From positions 45,752,745-45,816,744 of the forward strand of contig CM075102.1 in assembly GCA_037576195.1 (NCBI GenBank): a stretch of 64,000 nt of DNA, in the 5' to 3' direction. This DNA comes from Phytoseiulus persimilis. Taxonomy: Eukaryota > Arthropoda > Arachnida > Mesostigmata > Phytoseiidae. Below are positions 24,656 through 35,350 of this stretch, one piece after another (within the stretch, counting starts at the first letter, position 1; each line of letters starts with the position of its first letter). Made by a program: the position numbers and the translations under genes. The notes beneath the pieces are model-generated. The model was not told the DNA's origin and ran no database searches. It was given only the letters and a program-made list of their open reading frames with translations.

Positions 24656-24942
24656 ACGAGCTCCACCTCTGTTTTCGGCTGAACCTCTCAGCCAGCCCTC
24701 AGGAGTGTCCCGGATTCACCTTTCGGTATTGCTTCAGTAACACTCCCTATCGCCTCGCAAATCCCATTGCGGGCGGTGGGCTTGGGTCTTAAGATGGTTC
24801 AGATTTAATTCTGATATGAATTAAATCCTCTTTTTACCACATAAGAAATTTGTTGTCCCGGCCGGGGATCGAACCCGCGATTGCTAGCTTAGCGTGGCAC
24901 CCAAGGCGTTGGTTTATGCCACACGGCCAACGAGCTCCACCT
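24656..24942 (-). mobile_element. tRNA-derived SINE with 13-bp target-site duplication
   Basis: The direct repeat acgagctccacct flanks the insertion at 24656-24668 and 24930-24942. The 261-bp insert, read on the minus strand, begins with a tRNA-like head containing an A-box-like tggccgtgtgg and a B-box ggttcgatcc, the internal RNA polymerase III promoter elements. A body shared with the copy at 19.2 kb follows, ending ccgaaaacag next to the duplication. The head cannot fold as a working tRNA: the 5' acceptor strand is missing and one T-stem pair is broken. It is therefore a SINE and not a tRNA gene. Confidence 0.82.
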
Positions 24943-25559
24943 AATTCAAACGTTACAAGATGTCACGGTCAGCCACATGAAAGCGTTTTAGTCCACAAGA
25001 TACTCCCCGAGGCTTAAAAACTCAGTCGACCAATTAGTCAACTTGTCGAGCTTGATGACTTCATCCCTTCCGGTCTCTTCGAAAGATGTCCTCTTTCCGC
25101 GCGAAGTCTTGCATCTGCTGCCCCCGTTACTCCTGGCATGTATGGAAGTGAAGCTGCGCTACGACCATTGAATGTTGTGTGAACTACATTCGTTTCCGTA
25201 AAGATCGATCTTTGCGAGGAAGCCGACGGCTGCATCGATGGCCAAGCTTCTTCATGGCAGGATCCGCAACGGCTCGTCTCTTGTCTGTCCGAATGTGTGG
25301 TTCATGGCGGCCGACGGTGGCGAGTTGCTGTGAAGAAGATGGTGGTCTGCCCACCGCCGACTTTAGCTGACTGGCTGCCATTGGCAGAGGCGCTGACAAC
25401 AACAAGATTCGTTTTCGGGCTTCGGTTTCACGGGATTTACGAGTTTCATTCGCTCGTATTACCCAGTTTCGAACCGTGGTTTCGTTCAGCTTCATTCGGA
25501 AAGAGATTTGAGCGGAAATATGAGATTTGCGCCCTTTTCTGCTGTGTGATACTGGTAGA

Positions 25560-25770
25560 ATGGCTAGCCAGCCGGCCGACAATGATTACGAGACAGCATC
25601 GTTAGGGTTAGCAGGCGAGTGAGCGAGCGTTCGGACGAGCCAAGCGAACCAAGCTGCGAGAGCGCCATCCAGCTAGGCAGGCAGGCAGCAGCGGTAGCCA
25701 AGCAAGCAAGCAGGCAGGCAGGGAAGCCAGCATCCAGCTCGCCCAAGAGAGCCAGTCAGCCAGCTAGCGC
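25560..25770. repeat. GC-rich four-base-periodic tract (CAAG/GGCA words)
   Basis: Runs such as ggcaggcaggcagcagcgg and caagcaagcaagcaggcaggcag. It is the same sequence type as at 16.3-18.4 and 21.1-21.6 kb and lies just upstream of the presumed HMGB promoter. Confidence 0.6.
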
Positions 25771-25830
25771 ATGGATCCCTTGAAGCATGGAAGCCAATAG
25801 GATCTAGAGCTCCCTCCGCGAATGCACGCG

Positions 25831-25999
25831 ATTGGTCGAAGAGCGGCGCCATTTTCAAACACGACCAATCAGACGCCTCCCATAGGGTTACATGCTTTGT
25901 CTGTCTGGATAGGCGCCATTCGCTGTGGCCTGGACACTTTGAAACGGTCGTTTTTCGAAGCTGCTCTCTGATTTTCGCTTCAGTCAACTCGAACAAGCT
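25831..25999 (+). promoter_or_regulatory. Probable HMGB promoter and noncoding first exon
   Basis: Two CCAAT boxes in opposite orientation (attgg 25831-25835, ccaat 25865-25869) and two copies of ggcgccatt (25845-25853, 25912-25920) precede an arthropod initiator-like tcagtc at 25980-25985 and a consensus 5' splice site, gctGTAAGTAA, at 26000. A noncoding exon ending at 25999 would splice to the acceptor ttgcag at 27261-27266, immediately before the HMGB start codon. The exact start site and the exon pairing are inference. Confidence 0.4.
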
Positions 26000-27266
26000 G
26001 TAAGTAACGTACTTAGCCTGTATATTTAGCGAGTATGGTGGATTCGGCCGTTGTACTGAGTTTCAGTGCGTTTTGATGCACAATGTTAACCTATGGGACT
26101 GTGTTAAGCTTAGCTAGCTCTGCGGCTGCTGCGGCTGCTCTATGAATGCGGCCAGCCTGTGCTGCCTGCCTGCTTGTGCTGCCTGTCTGCCTGCTGCTGC
26201 TACTGCTGCCATAGCGTCCCATGTTAATCGAGACCAACTTATCTGCACCGTAGCTCGGACTTGTAAGGCAACCAATGAATTTCCGCCATATTCGCAAGTG
26301 ACTCAGTTGTTTCCGAAGGTGTTTTCGCTTCACGACGAAGCCCGTGTTAAGCCTATTTGGTGACGCCGTAGCCGAGCGGCGTCTTCTATAGACTTCCATA
26401 GTCGCGGTGGATGCTTGCATGCTAGGAACCGGCTCGACCTCATCTCTGAACTTACCGTACTGTATTTCGAATTGCACTCCTACCCCAAGTCACTGACGCT
26501 ACCTGACCTTGTGTGACAAGTGAACTGTTGGGGGGCGCCCTGTGAGTCGCGGCCGACGCCCGCGTTCTCACCATTGCTTAACATGGTGGGAGTTCGTCGC
26601 ATGTTTTCGAGTTTCTTTTTCGTTTTTCATCGTTCTGACTCGGGCATAGTGATGCGGTGGGCCGTTCTGAATACTGCGAAGTGATGACCTTCGCCGTCAG
26701 GACGGGATGTGAAGTCGCTAGAGACCGTTGTCGTCGCTGCGCATAGAGGCCTATGTTGTGGCTTGGCGGGCTCGCTTCAACATGGGCTCAATAGGCCGAA
26801 GCTAGCCGCCCATTCAGATCCCATGGGCGAAGCATGCTGGCTGCACTGGCCCTATAGACCAGCCAGTCGAGCGGCCCTGCCGTTGCGGTAGGCCTGTGAG
26901 GCCTTACTCTGGCCGGACTCGACGCGTACAGTTCCGTTAACGTTTCGACATCTTGTTTTTTGTGAATTTGTTGTGCGTAATAGATCCGTTTGTTGATTCG
27001 TTCGAGATCGTGGGGAGACTACAATACGTATTCGGGAGACAGAGGATTGATGCGCATCTGGCGCCGAAACTTCTTTCTGGAGGTTATCTGGCTATTCCGA
27101 GCAGTTCTTGGATGGTTCCGTCCTGAGATAGAGAGTGAATTGAGCTGTGGTGCACTCGAGTTTCATTACGCGTTTCCCTTGAAAAGTATCCATGTTTGAA
27201 TCGTTAGTTATTCGGGAGAACTGCCTGGAAGTGCGTTGATTAACTGACCGAAAATATCTGTTGCAG
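26000..27266 (+). other. HMGB: Probable 5'UTR intron of HMGB
   Basis: Bounded by GTAAGT at 26000 and a pyrimidine-containing acceptor ending ttgcag at 27266. The acceptor is well supported because coding starts three bases later. The donor is the best consensus in range but is not proven. A GC-rich CTGCTG/TGCCTG patch lies at 26110-26215. Confidence 0.4.
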
Positions 27267-27269
27267 AAA

Positions 27270-27833
27270 ATGGCGAAGGGAGACAAGCCTCGCGGAAGGA
27301 TGTCGGCGTATGCCTACTTTGTGCAGACGTGCCGCGAAGAGCACAAGAAGAAGCACCCGAACGAGAATGTCGTGTTCGCTGAGTTCTCGAAGAAGTGCGC
27401 TGAGCGTTGGAAGACAATGAACGAGCCCGAGAAGCAGAGGTTCCACCTTATGGCTGCCAAGGACAAGAAGCGTTACGAAAACGAGATGTCCACTTATGTT
27501 CCCAAGGAGGGTCCCCGAGGAAAGGCAGCCCGTAAGAAGAAGGACCCCAACGCGCCCAAGAGAGCTCTCTCGGCTTTCTTCCACTTCTGCCAGGACGAGC
27601 GTCCTAAGGTAAAGGCCGAACTAGGTGAGGCCTCAGTCGCTGAGGTAGCTAAAGAACTCGGCAGAAAATGGCAAGAATGCACCGAAGAGCAGAAGGGCAA
27701 ATACGAACAGCTGGCAGCTAAGGACAAACAGAGATACGAGCGTGAAATGACCGCCTACAAGAAGGGTGGCGTCGTTCCTCCACCGGCGGAACCCGACTAC
27801 GACGAGGACGACGATGAAGATGATGACGAGTGA
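27270..27833 (+). CDS. HMGB: High mobility group box protein (HMGB/DSP1 type)
   Basis: Chromatin architectural protein of 187 residues that binds and bends DNA without sequence specificity. It has the full two-box layout: HMG box A at about residues 7-76 ([20 protein letters not shown]...), a basic linker (GKAARKKK), HMG box B at about residues 91-163 starting [15 protein letters not shown], and an acidic tail [12 protein letters not shown]. The tail is short compared with vertebrate HMGB1. Coding is a single exon. I place the start at 27270 because the upstream in-frame TTG (27261) belongs to the splice acceptor ttgcag. The name HMGB is for the family; which arthropod paralogue it is cannot be settled here. 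Confidence 0.96.
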   Translation: MAKGDKPRGRMSAYAYFVQTCREEHKKKHPNENVVFAEFSKKCAERWKTMNEPEKQRFHLMAAKDKKRYENEMSTYVPKEGPRGKAARKKKDPNAPKRALSAFFHFCQDERPKVKAELGEASVAEVAKELGRKWQECTEEQKGKYEQLAAKDKQRYEREMTAYKKGGVVPPPAEPDYDEDDDEDDDE

Positions 27834-28008
27834 AATGAAGTTTCCGCAGAGTTCGAACGAGACGAGTGGTAGCGTCGTTGCAGCTCTCACCTCGAGAAAA
27901 TAGCCGACTTCATATTCTTTGTCAAAACTTCAGTCTATTGCTCCAACTCTCTCTTTTTTCATATTTGTCGTGTTTAGAGATGAGAACACATTGTCGAAAA
28001 CAAGAAAC

Positions 28009-28032
28009 CAACAGCAGCAGCAGCAGCAACGT
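28009..28032 (+). repeat. CAG/CAA microsatellite in HMGB 3' flank
   Basis: A short run of CAG triplets followed by CAA-type triplets, about 180 bases past the HMGB stop and probably in the 3'UTR. Confidence 0.7.
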
Positions 28033-28801
28033 CAACAACAAAACGGAACCCAACATCAGAAGCATACCGTCTTGAATACAGATATACATTCAGGAGGATA
28101 ATTTCCATTACCCCCAAACGACTTACTGTAGCGTCTCTCATGAATCAAGCAACCGACCTACAATCAATCGAATTGTCACTAAGGCAAGCGAGCGAGCGAA
28201 TGGTGATAGTTCTATCTGCTAAGATAACTTTCCATCGTGAACCCAAAGGAGCCACCTCAATTAGTACTTGCGCATCATCTTGAGCATTTTGATTGGATTT
28301 GTAATGCCATTGAGTAGTAACAGCTGCAGAAGCAGACGAGCTGAGGTACGATATATATTCATCAATCATCAGTAAATCAGTGCGGTTCATCTATATCCCT
28401 CTTCCCCCACATACCTTGACGAGACCATTGTGTAAATTTTTTTTTGTCGCGCTCATCCGGGATCGCAGAGTTCCGAAATCCAACCAAAAACGTGGAGAAG
28501 AGCGAAACTGTCCTTGTCTTGAAAGTCAGTCTCCACGGTGTGCCGCCCACCGAAGAAACCTGCTGAGTTGTGCAGAACTTGTACTTTTGGAGGCGGAGCA
28601 ATATTATTGTTTGATTGTCCATGAAATCGCTTTGGAATTGTATCATGACTTGGCGTCAAGGGCTACCAGTTTTAAACCAGCTCAATGAAGCTGCGTCTCG
28701 TGGCCCTGATACCCTTGACATATTCGAAACATTGGTCTTCAAGAAGCGAACAACTGCGGACCGGATTTGTACACAGATACTCATGTATAAAGCAGAAACA
28801 T

Positions 28802-28807
28802 AATAAA
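28802..28807 (+). terminator. Candidate poly(A) signal AATAAA for HMGB
   Basis: A plus-strand canonical AATAAA after the HMGB stop, implying a 3'UTR of about 1 kb. Variant signals closer to the stop cannot be excluded. Confidence 0.4.
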
Positions 28808-28859
28808 ACTTAACCTCAAAGTCCTGGATACCTTATTTTAGCTAGAAACCTACTTGTTC

Positions 28860-31800
28860 TCGATGCTCTCTCTGCGCGAATCCATTGGAGAACGTCCGGA
28901 GTTGCGAAATGGGATTCCGACAATTGACAACAAACCCCGTCTAATAGATTATTAGAGAAGACGAAACGAGATCGTTCTGGACCAAGGAACGGGCACGGCA
29001 GGTGAAATCTCGACGCCATCTACTCTTAAGACTCTTCGAAGGGGGACGAACCCATCGTTCGCCGTGGAGCCCGTGAAATATTTTTCCATGTGATGTTCTT
29101 CACCTCGTACAGGAGGAAACGTCAATGTTCTGTAAGTCCACAGAGGAAAATGGGACAGAAAAGAACTCCGTCGACTGGAGGAAATCCAGGACTGTAGGAA
29201 CTCTCGAACTCGAGGCCATGCAAAGTATTATCCTGCAATCTGATCTTGAAGGATCCCGATCCAGACTTCCGACCGAAAGAGATCCGATGGAGATCATTGC
29301 ATGGCCTTAAGCTCCGCCTTCAGCAGATCCTGTTTCGAGATGCCCCAGATGGCATCAGCCATTCATTCGCTGAACTCCGACAGTATCGGAATGGAAGAAA
29401 CTGTACTATCGTTGTTGCTAGCTTTCTACGGTGTCGCTCAACGCACACGCGGACGGAACTCTTCTGACGACGTTCTTCATTCTCTCTCCGTCAGCTCTCT
29501 GCGAGCGGAGTTCTTGAGTCGTTAGAGGGTTGAACGTTGCTGCCTATTGACTTCCGCGTCCGGTGAGTGGTATTTTTCTCTGGGACTGTAATCAGGGACG
29601 ATTGGAGCCCGCAGAATGAGTCCACCGGTGGAACCTGAGAAACTAACCATTCCTGGAACTTCATATGTAGGTTGTACGCAGGGTTCTGATTCGCGCACTG
29701 CGGAAAGGAAAATGGATTCAGCGTGACGCTAAGTCGACGCCTGAATTACTCTCCCTACAACCTGGTACTACTACATCGATGCTGGCTCTCGAACTACTCT
29801 TCCCGCTCAGGGATCGCGGACGCGGAAACGCAACGGTTTTTGACGCTCGCATGCAGTGACGATATGAGAGGCAAGGCGTCCGGATAACTTCCCCAGTTTC
29901 GAAACTCCCCGAGATGTTCATTGAATCATCAAAGTTTTTCTGGCCTCTCGGATTGCGCTGTATAGAGACTTAATGAATCATCGTTCACCGACGAATTCTA
30001 GCTCGATTTTGGATTCAGGCTGGTTGCATAGCCCAATCATAGTGTAAACTTATCTATAATGAAGCCGAGTGTTTTGAACGATCCGAGTTACATTTTTCCT
30101 CTTTTGCGAGGGACATCGCCGATTCGACCTCTGCAGCCCATGTGCCCACCGCTCAAGTTCTTGCTCCGAGACTAGTTTCGTGATTCCCACCGTTTCCGCG
30201 GAAACTTCCATTGATATTCCTGAGCTCACGACCAGACTTGAGGCCGTTGTCGCCCATGCTGAGCAATGTGATCGAGTCTAGTCAGGAACGTTCGATCTTC
30301 CGTACATCTCCATCGGCTGCCAAGTGCCATTTCATTTGCACCCGTTCCGTTCGTTGCAAACTTCTGTGTCGTTGCTCGAGGAGCATTCGAAGCGTCTCTG
30401 AGAACCTCCATCTTTCCGGTTCCCCCATCAGCTCTACAGCTCGAAACGTCGTATGTGAACGGGCTGCAGGAGAGTTCTTCGCCCCGTCAAGTGGCGAGAG
30501 CTGTCCTCTAGTGGAAGAAGAAAGTCCTCCTGACTCGGCTCCTGCACGCCTAGCTGGGTGTTCACCTGAGTGGCTGTACCACAATATCTTCTCCTTTCGG
30601 TTTCGTGGCTAGCCTTCCTCGATTCCGGAGAGAAGACGCTTCAGACAATCCCATTACACTCCTAAGCTCACTATCTCGAGGAGAAACGGATTCGTCTACG
30701 TGTACCTACTGAGTCCCGAAGACATTCGTTTTCAAGCTCGCGACCTCGAAATGGCGTTCTAAGGGCGCTGGAGATGGAAATGTGGCGATCTTTGTGCGTT
30801 TTCCACCTTTTTTTGTGGTCCTGGTCGTTCACCGGGAAGATTACAGAGTGAAGTACAATGCTGTGACTCGATCAGTTCGTCTCACATGACTCCGACGATC
30901 GGTGTCCCTCAAAGCCTCCTTGTGCTTGTGAGACCCGACGCATGCAGCTGCGTGGACACCGTTTCTGCGTAGATTTTTTTTCCTGTTTCGTTCGGAGTTG
31001 ACACCATTCTCCTTAGAACGGAGTACGGCAATTGAATTTCCGTACCGGCCCAGTACGGCAATTCGATTCCCGTACTTTCTGGTACGGAAATTCATTTTCC
31101 GTTTCGTGTACTACTTTGGGTGTGGTTTTCGGTATACCCGGCTTCCCGGCTGCACCCTAGACCCCAGTTTTCCCCCAGTAGTAGCAGTTCTCAGCCACTT
31201 TCACGAGCCATGATAAATGTTTTGCATTCTATGCTCCTTTCCCATCATTGGTTCTTATGCATTGCAATAACCATACCTCGACAAACGAATGAACCGCCGT
31301 CCATACGATTTGCTCGGTCTACAAGCACGGCTGCCTATTCAGGTAGCCGTATATGCCTGCATCACGATACTCATGGGATGCTCCGCACAAACCAGCAACG
31401 ATATCGCCTTCTTTTGTGCCATGGCCCTTTAGAGAAGCTAGCGCTTCTTGAACCTCCGAGTCAGTCACTTGAACACGAAGAGCTTGAGTTTCATTCCTGC
31501 TCCCACTGAGATGTTGCTCGCTGAGGGGTCTGAACCTCATGGTTTTCCGAGCCGAAGTTGTCGGATGTTAGCATCAGCGTCGACGGAGTCGACGGAAGTC
31601 AGAGAGCTCGGGAAGCAGTTCCGAAGCATGATCAGGGATCCCAGGGTCCGCAGCAATAGAGCTGGGATGGGCATGGCTGGGTTAAATTTCGGAGGTCTGT
31701 TGTCAGTTTCTCGAGAGTCACCCTCCATATCCTCATACTTGTGCTGCCTCACACGCCTACAAGGTCAGGATTAGCGCTTGGCCAACTGGTTTCTTGGGAC

Positions 31801-34800
31801 ATGTCTGATGTGTAGACTGTTGCTCGAGAAACTTTTCATTGTTCCTGCACTTAGAACACTTTCTAGCCTGACACCAGCCCATCCAGGACTGTGGCCGTGC
31901 TATCAAGCTCGTATTTTTCCGAAAATTGTCCGCTGGAAGGGTCGCGGTTGTGTTGTCAGCTCCCAATGGTGAGCATGTCTGTCCCAGTAAACGCCAGGAG
32001 GTGGCTTCCGCAGGTTTTATTGTACAGTCTTGAGTCCTCTCGTCTCTCTGTATCATCGTCATACGAAGTTTCAAAGCATCGCACGAAGTGACCTACTACT
32101 TACAGTGCTGGAGGTACCTCATGAAGCTTGATCACCGAGGTGACTATCGGCCGTCCTCCGGTTCGGTTAGAGAAGCGTGCAATAACGGGCTCTTCAAATT
32201 GGAACCTCTCGCTTTTACCAACGACGGCCTTTGAAAATTACTCATACTCAGAAATCACGCAGAACACAACCGCGCCCTGAGGTGTCTTGTTCAGTTCTCC
32301 AGGAAGATACACGTATGATTGTCCGCCGGTAATTGTTGTCGAGTGCTGGCTCAACTTCATGAGACCATACGAGCAGATCGATGTCTGGGATATACTTCCA
32401 CTCGATCGGGAACGTGCACCACCTCCCACCGGGCTCCCGAATCGGCACTTCATTTGGAGCCTGATGGAAGACGGAATGATCCGGTGATTCTCGCTCTTCG
32501 GGTAGCATCTCGCCATGGTGCAATGCTCATAGGGTGGTCAAATTCGGTCGAGAATGTTTTCTACCATTTTTCTCTCGACGGTTTTCCAGAGCTCAGTCAG
32601 CGGGTGTTCGCGGAACGAAGCTCATTCATTCGACTAACTTTTTAAGCCCACCGATTGCCTCTATCGTTCATCGATTCATTTCCATTTCTATTTTTCAAAA
32701 ATTGGCGGAAACTTTTCCCCCTCAAATTCAGAGGGCTCGCCAATTTTCCACAGACGGCGCAGCTGAGCTCGCTCGGTGTGATGTGGAAGGGTGTTCATCA
32801 GACGAAAAGTGCCCGGTGTCACTAGCATCCCGCTCTCAACTGGGAGGAACCCACGAGCCCGAACATAAAGATGTTTGGTCACAAACCCCACGATTAAGTT
32901 GCGTACTCTTTCTCCAATCCAATCTTCTAGACGTTCTCTGGTCGCTTTCCCCTATTCATGAAAACTCGACTCCCGCCCTGGTGGTCAGTTTACGGCGAGA
33001 ACACCAGAAACGAGCGATTTTCTCATGGTCTTGCTTGTTAATATAATGAGCTGCGTTTCCCAAACCGAAATCCCGAAACCCACCGCCTGAGTTCAGAATA
33101 ACAGTCAGAAAGAGGATGGCGAAGAAAAATCTCGACCCAAATTGACCACCCTGTATGTGATGCGTACCTCAATACGGATATTCCGAATCCGGTGCGCGGA
33201 GCGCTTTAGCCCGTGATATAAGAGCCAAGCTGAGTCGTCGATAAAGGAGTCGATGGAGGATAAGACTCCATCGGATTTCTCTTTCGGCTAGAACCGTACA
33301 AGATATCGAATCTGAATCCTGTGGGATGAACAAGGCACTTGAGATTCGATTGGGAAATGACCCATCATCCATCGATAAGATGACACAATAAGTGATGAAA
33401 GGATAGAGAGTTGTGACACACCCCTCATCCATGGAGTAGTTCAGATTCGATTTGGAGGGACAGATAACGTTTGAGATGGGTTTCCGAGACCCGGTGCCAA
33501 CGATTCGAGAGAATGTTCCCGTGCGGTGGAAGAGACATCCGTTTCAGAGAACAGCATATATCTAAGTTCCAGCATCTGTCCCGTTCAGGTTGGAGAGTCT
33601 CTCGAAATCTAGATCGGTCCGTAGAACTCCCTGCGAAATTCTCCCTCCCATGTTCTCAGTTTTGGCCGACGTTAGACTCATATCAGAGACAGTTGAGAGA
33701 GATGCTTAGAATGTTTCCCAGCCCCACCGCGGGGAGCAATCTGAAATATCCCGAGGGGACTCTTTCAGCACACGTCCCAGATCTTCAGGGCCTTAGAAAT
33801 ATAATTTTCGAGCAACGAGCTCGCATCGCGGATGAGCCCTTTCGGATGTGCCTCACCGGGTAAGAGAGGCGTGAAGAGAGAGCAAGACCTAGAAACGAGT
33901 CACCCAAGGATTTCCAGCCTATCAGTGGGAGTTCTGGAGAGCGTATTGTGGGAAGCTTCTGAGCATCGCTATCTGCCAGAACTCAGGGCCACGAACTCTA
34001 AAGCAACTCACGGCTAAGGGATCCAACACCCTCCGGCAGGGACTTATCCCGAACGGAGATCCGGCTTGCGGGAGCGATTACCTAATGTCGGCGCTTCGCG
34101 CCCGAAAGATCGCCGTGAGGCAAAGCTTCGGAGCGCGAGAAGACTTCGAGCCATGATGTAACCAGCCAAATCTATGGCTTTGGAGAACAGCAGAAGCATA
34201 TCTATAACGCAGGGAAGGAAGGAAAGCGACGACAAGGAGTTCTATGTAGGTTCCTCGGCATCATCCTTCGGAGGGCACCAACCTCATGAACGCATTACAG
34301 AGCAAAGATCTCGGATGAGGGAAAGTTTCTCTCAAGTCTGTAGCACCAAGCTGCGACTCACCCTCTGTTGCAGGAAAGTTTCTGCCGAAAGTTTCATCAA
34401 CGAAAAACATCTCCCGGTCGAGACTCCCGCGAGGAGCGATGTTGTTCGGAGAGCCCGCGAACAATGCAAGTCATTTTTCTTCCCGTCAACGACGCGACAT
34501 TATTCGGGGATATTCTGACGTGGAGAGCAGACTCAATGGGTCAAGACAGCAGTTTGAGCAGGGCACGTACCATGCGGGGTGTCTGAGTTTCCACGAATGA
34601 TGCGATTACATCGTGTTTCGTGTTCTATGAGCAACGATCAGTGACAGGAACAGTTTCTGGTTCTGCCAATGATGATTTGCTTTTGTGGGTCAATCTGCGC
34701 TTCGGGGTCGTCGTCAATGAAGCGATGGCTGACGATCTTCTTCAGCTCGTCGGTGACCACACGGAGAAGGAGGAAACGTCGAGGGAACAAATCGCCCCAA

Positions 34801-35200
34801 AGCCGAAAGTGAAATCCATGCGACCCATCATTATAATAATACGTGGACCCGAGATACGGATGGTTGCGGGTTGTCTGAGATGTTTTGGATGCTGCCGGAA
34901 TTCATCATGGAAAGTAGAAGAGTAGACCCCTCAATCGAATCACTTTCAAGCCTTTCATCGAATACTGAGTCCCGAGTAATCTGTTCCGTTCGTGACGGAT
35001 TACAGTCTGATCGCCTGTCGAGCAGTCGGGACGTCTCGAGATACTCGTCCATTTGTATTTTCCGCAAAATCTCGAATTGAAACCTCTCAAAGCCTCTCTC
35101 TTCAAAAGAGCGATACTGCGAGCTACGAGAACGCCCGCCGTCTCGACGAGTTATTAAACTTGCCCCACGGTGGAAGGGGAACGATCTCCCGACGCGCGTC
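28860..35200. other. Gene-poor 6-kb stretch
   Basis: I recognise no protein family. There are several 70-170 codon open frames on both strands (for example 30282-30584 minus, 32534-33046 plus) without domains or splice support. The only clear structure is the 30-bp palindromic tandem repeat at 31023-31102. Confidence 0.4.
31023..31102. repeat. Three tandem palindromes with 30-bp spacing
   Basis: Units gtacggcaattgaatttccg-tac (31023-31045), gtacggcaattcgattcccg-tac (31053-31075) and gtacggaaattcattttccgt (31082-31102). Each is an imperfect inverted repeat of the form GTACGG-N11-CCGTAC. Unit starts are 30 and 29 bp apart, so the array is also a short direct repeat. Confidence 0.85.
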
Positions 35201-35298
35201 CACTGCCTGCCTGCCTTGCTCACTGTCTAGCTGGCTGGCTGGATTACCACCTCTGTCCCTTTCCGCCGCTCCACCGCGAGCGATTACTTGCCTGGCTC

Positions 35299-35304
35299 AG
35301 TTCC
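35299..35304 (+). promoter_or_regulatory. Candidate initiator for the SDR16C gene
   Basis: TCAGTT matches the arthropod initiator consensus and would give a 5'UTR of about 50 bases ahead of the well-placed start codon at 35351 (cacc before ATG). No TATA box is visible. A GC-rich tgcctgcctgcc tract lies just upstream. Confidence 0.25.
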
Positions 35305-35350
35305 GAACAAGCGACGTTTCGAACCGTTCCATTCTGTTCGTACACTCACC

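Noticed and set aside
24855-24940. Minus-strand tRNA gene
   Set aside because: The D-arm and T-arm boxes are present, but the 5' acceptor strand is absent and replaced by the target-site duplication. The 3' strand cannot pair and one T-stem pair is broken. It is a SINE head.
31319-31540. Reverse-transcriptase-like motif (minus strand, VTDSEVQEALASLKG)
   Set aside because: It resembles a short motif in LINE reverse transcriptases, but no catalytic block or further element sequence is found nearby.
32534-33046. 170-codon plus-strand open frame
   Set aside because: Not recognised, and no support from splice sites or poly(A) signals.
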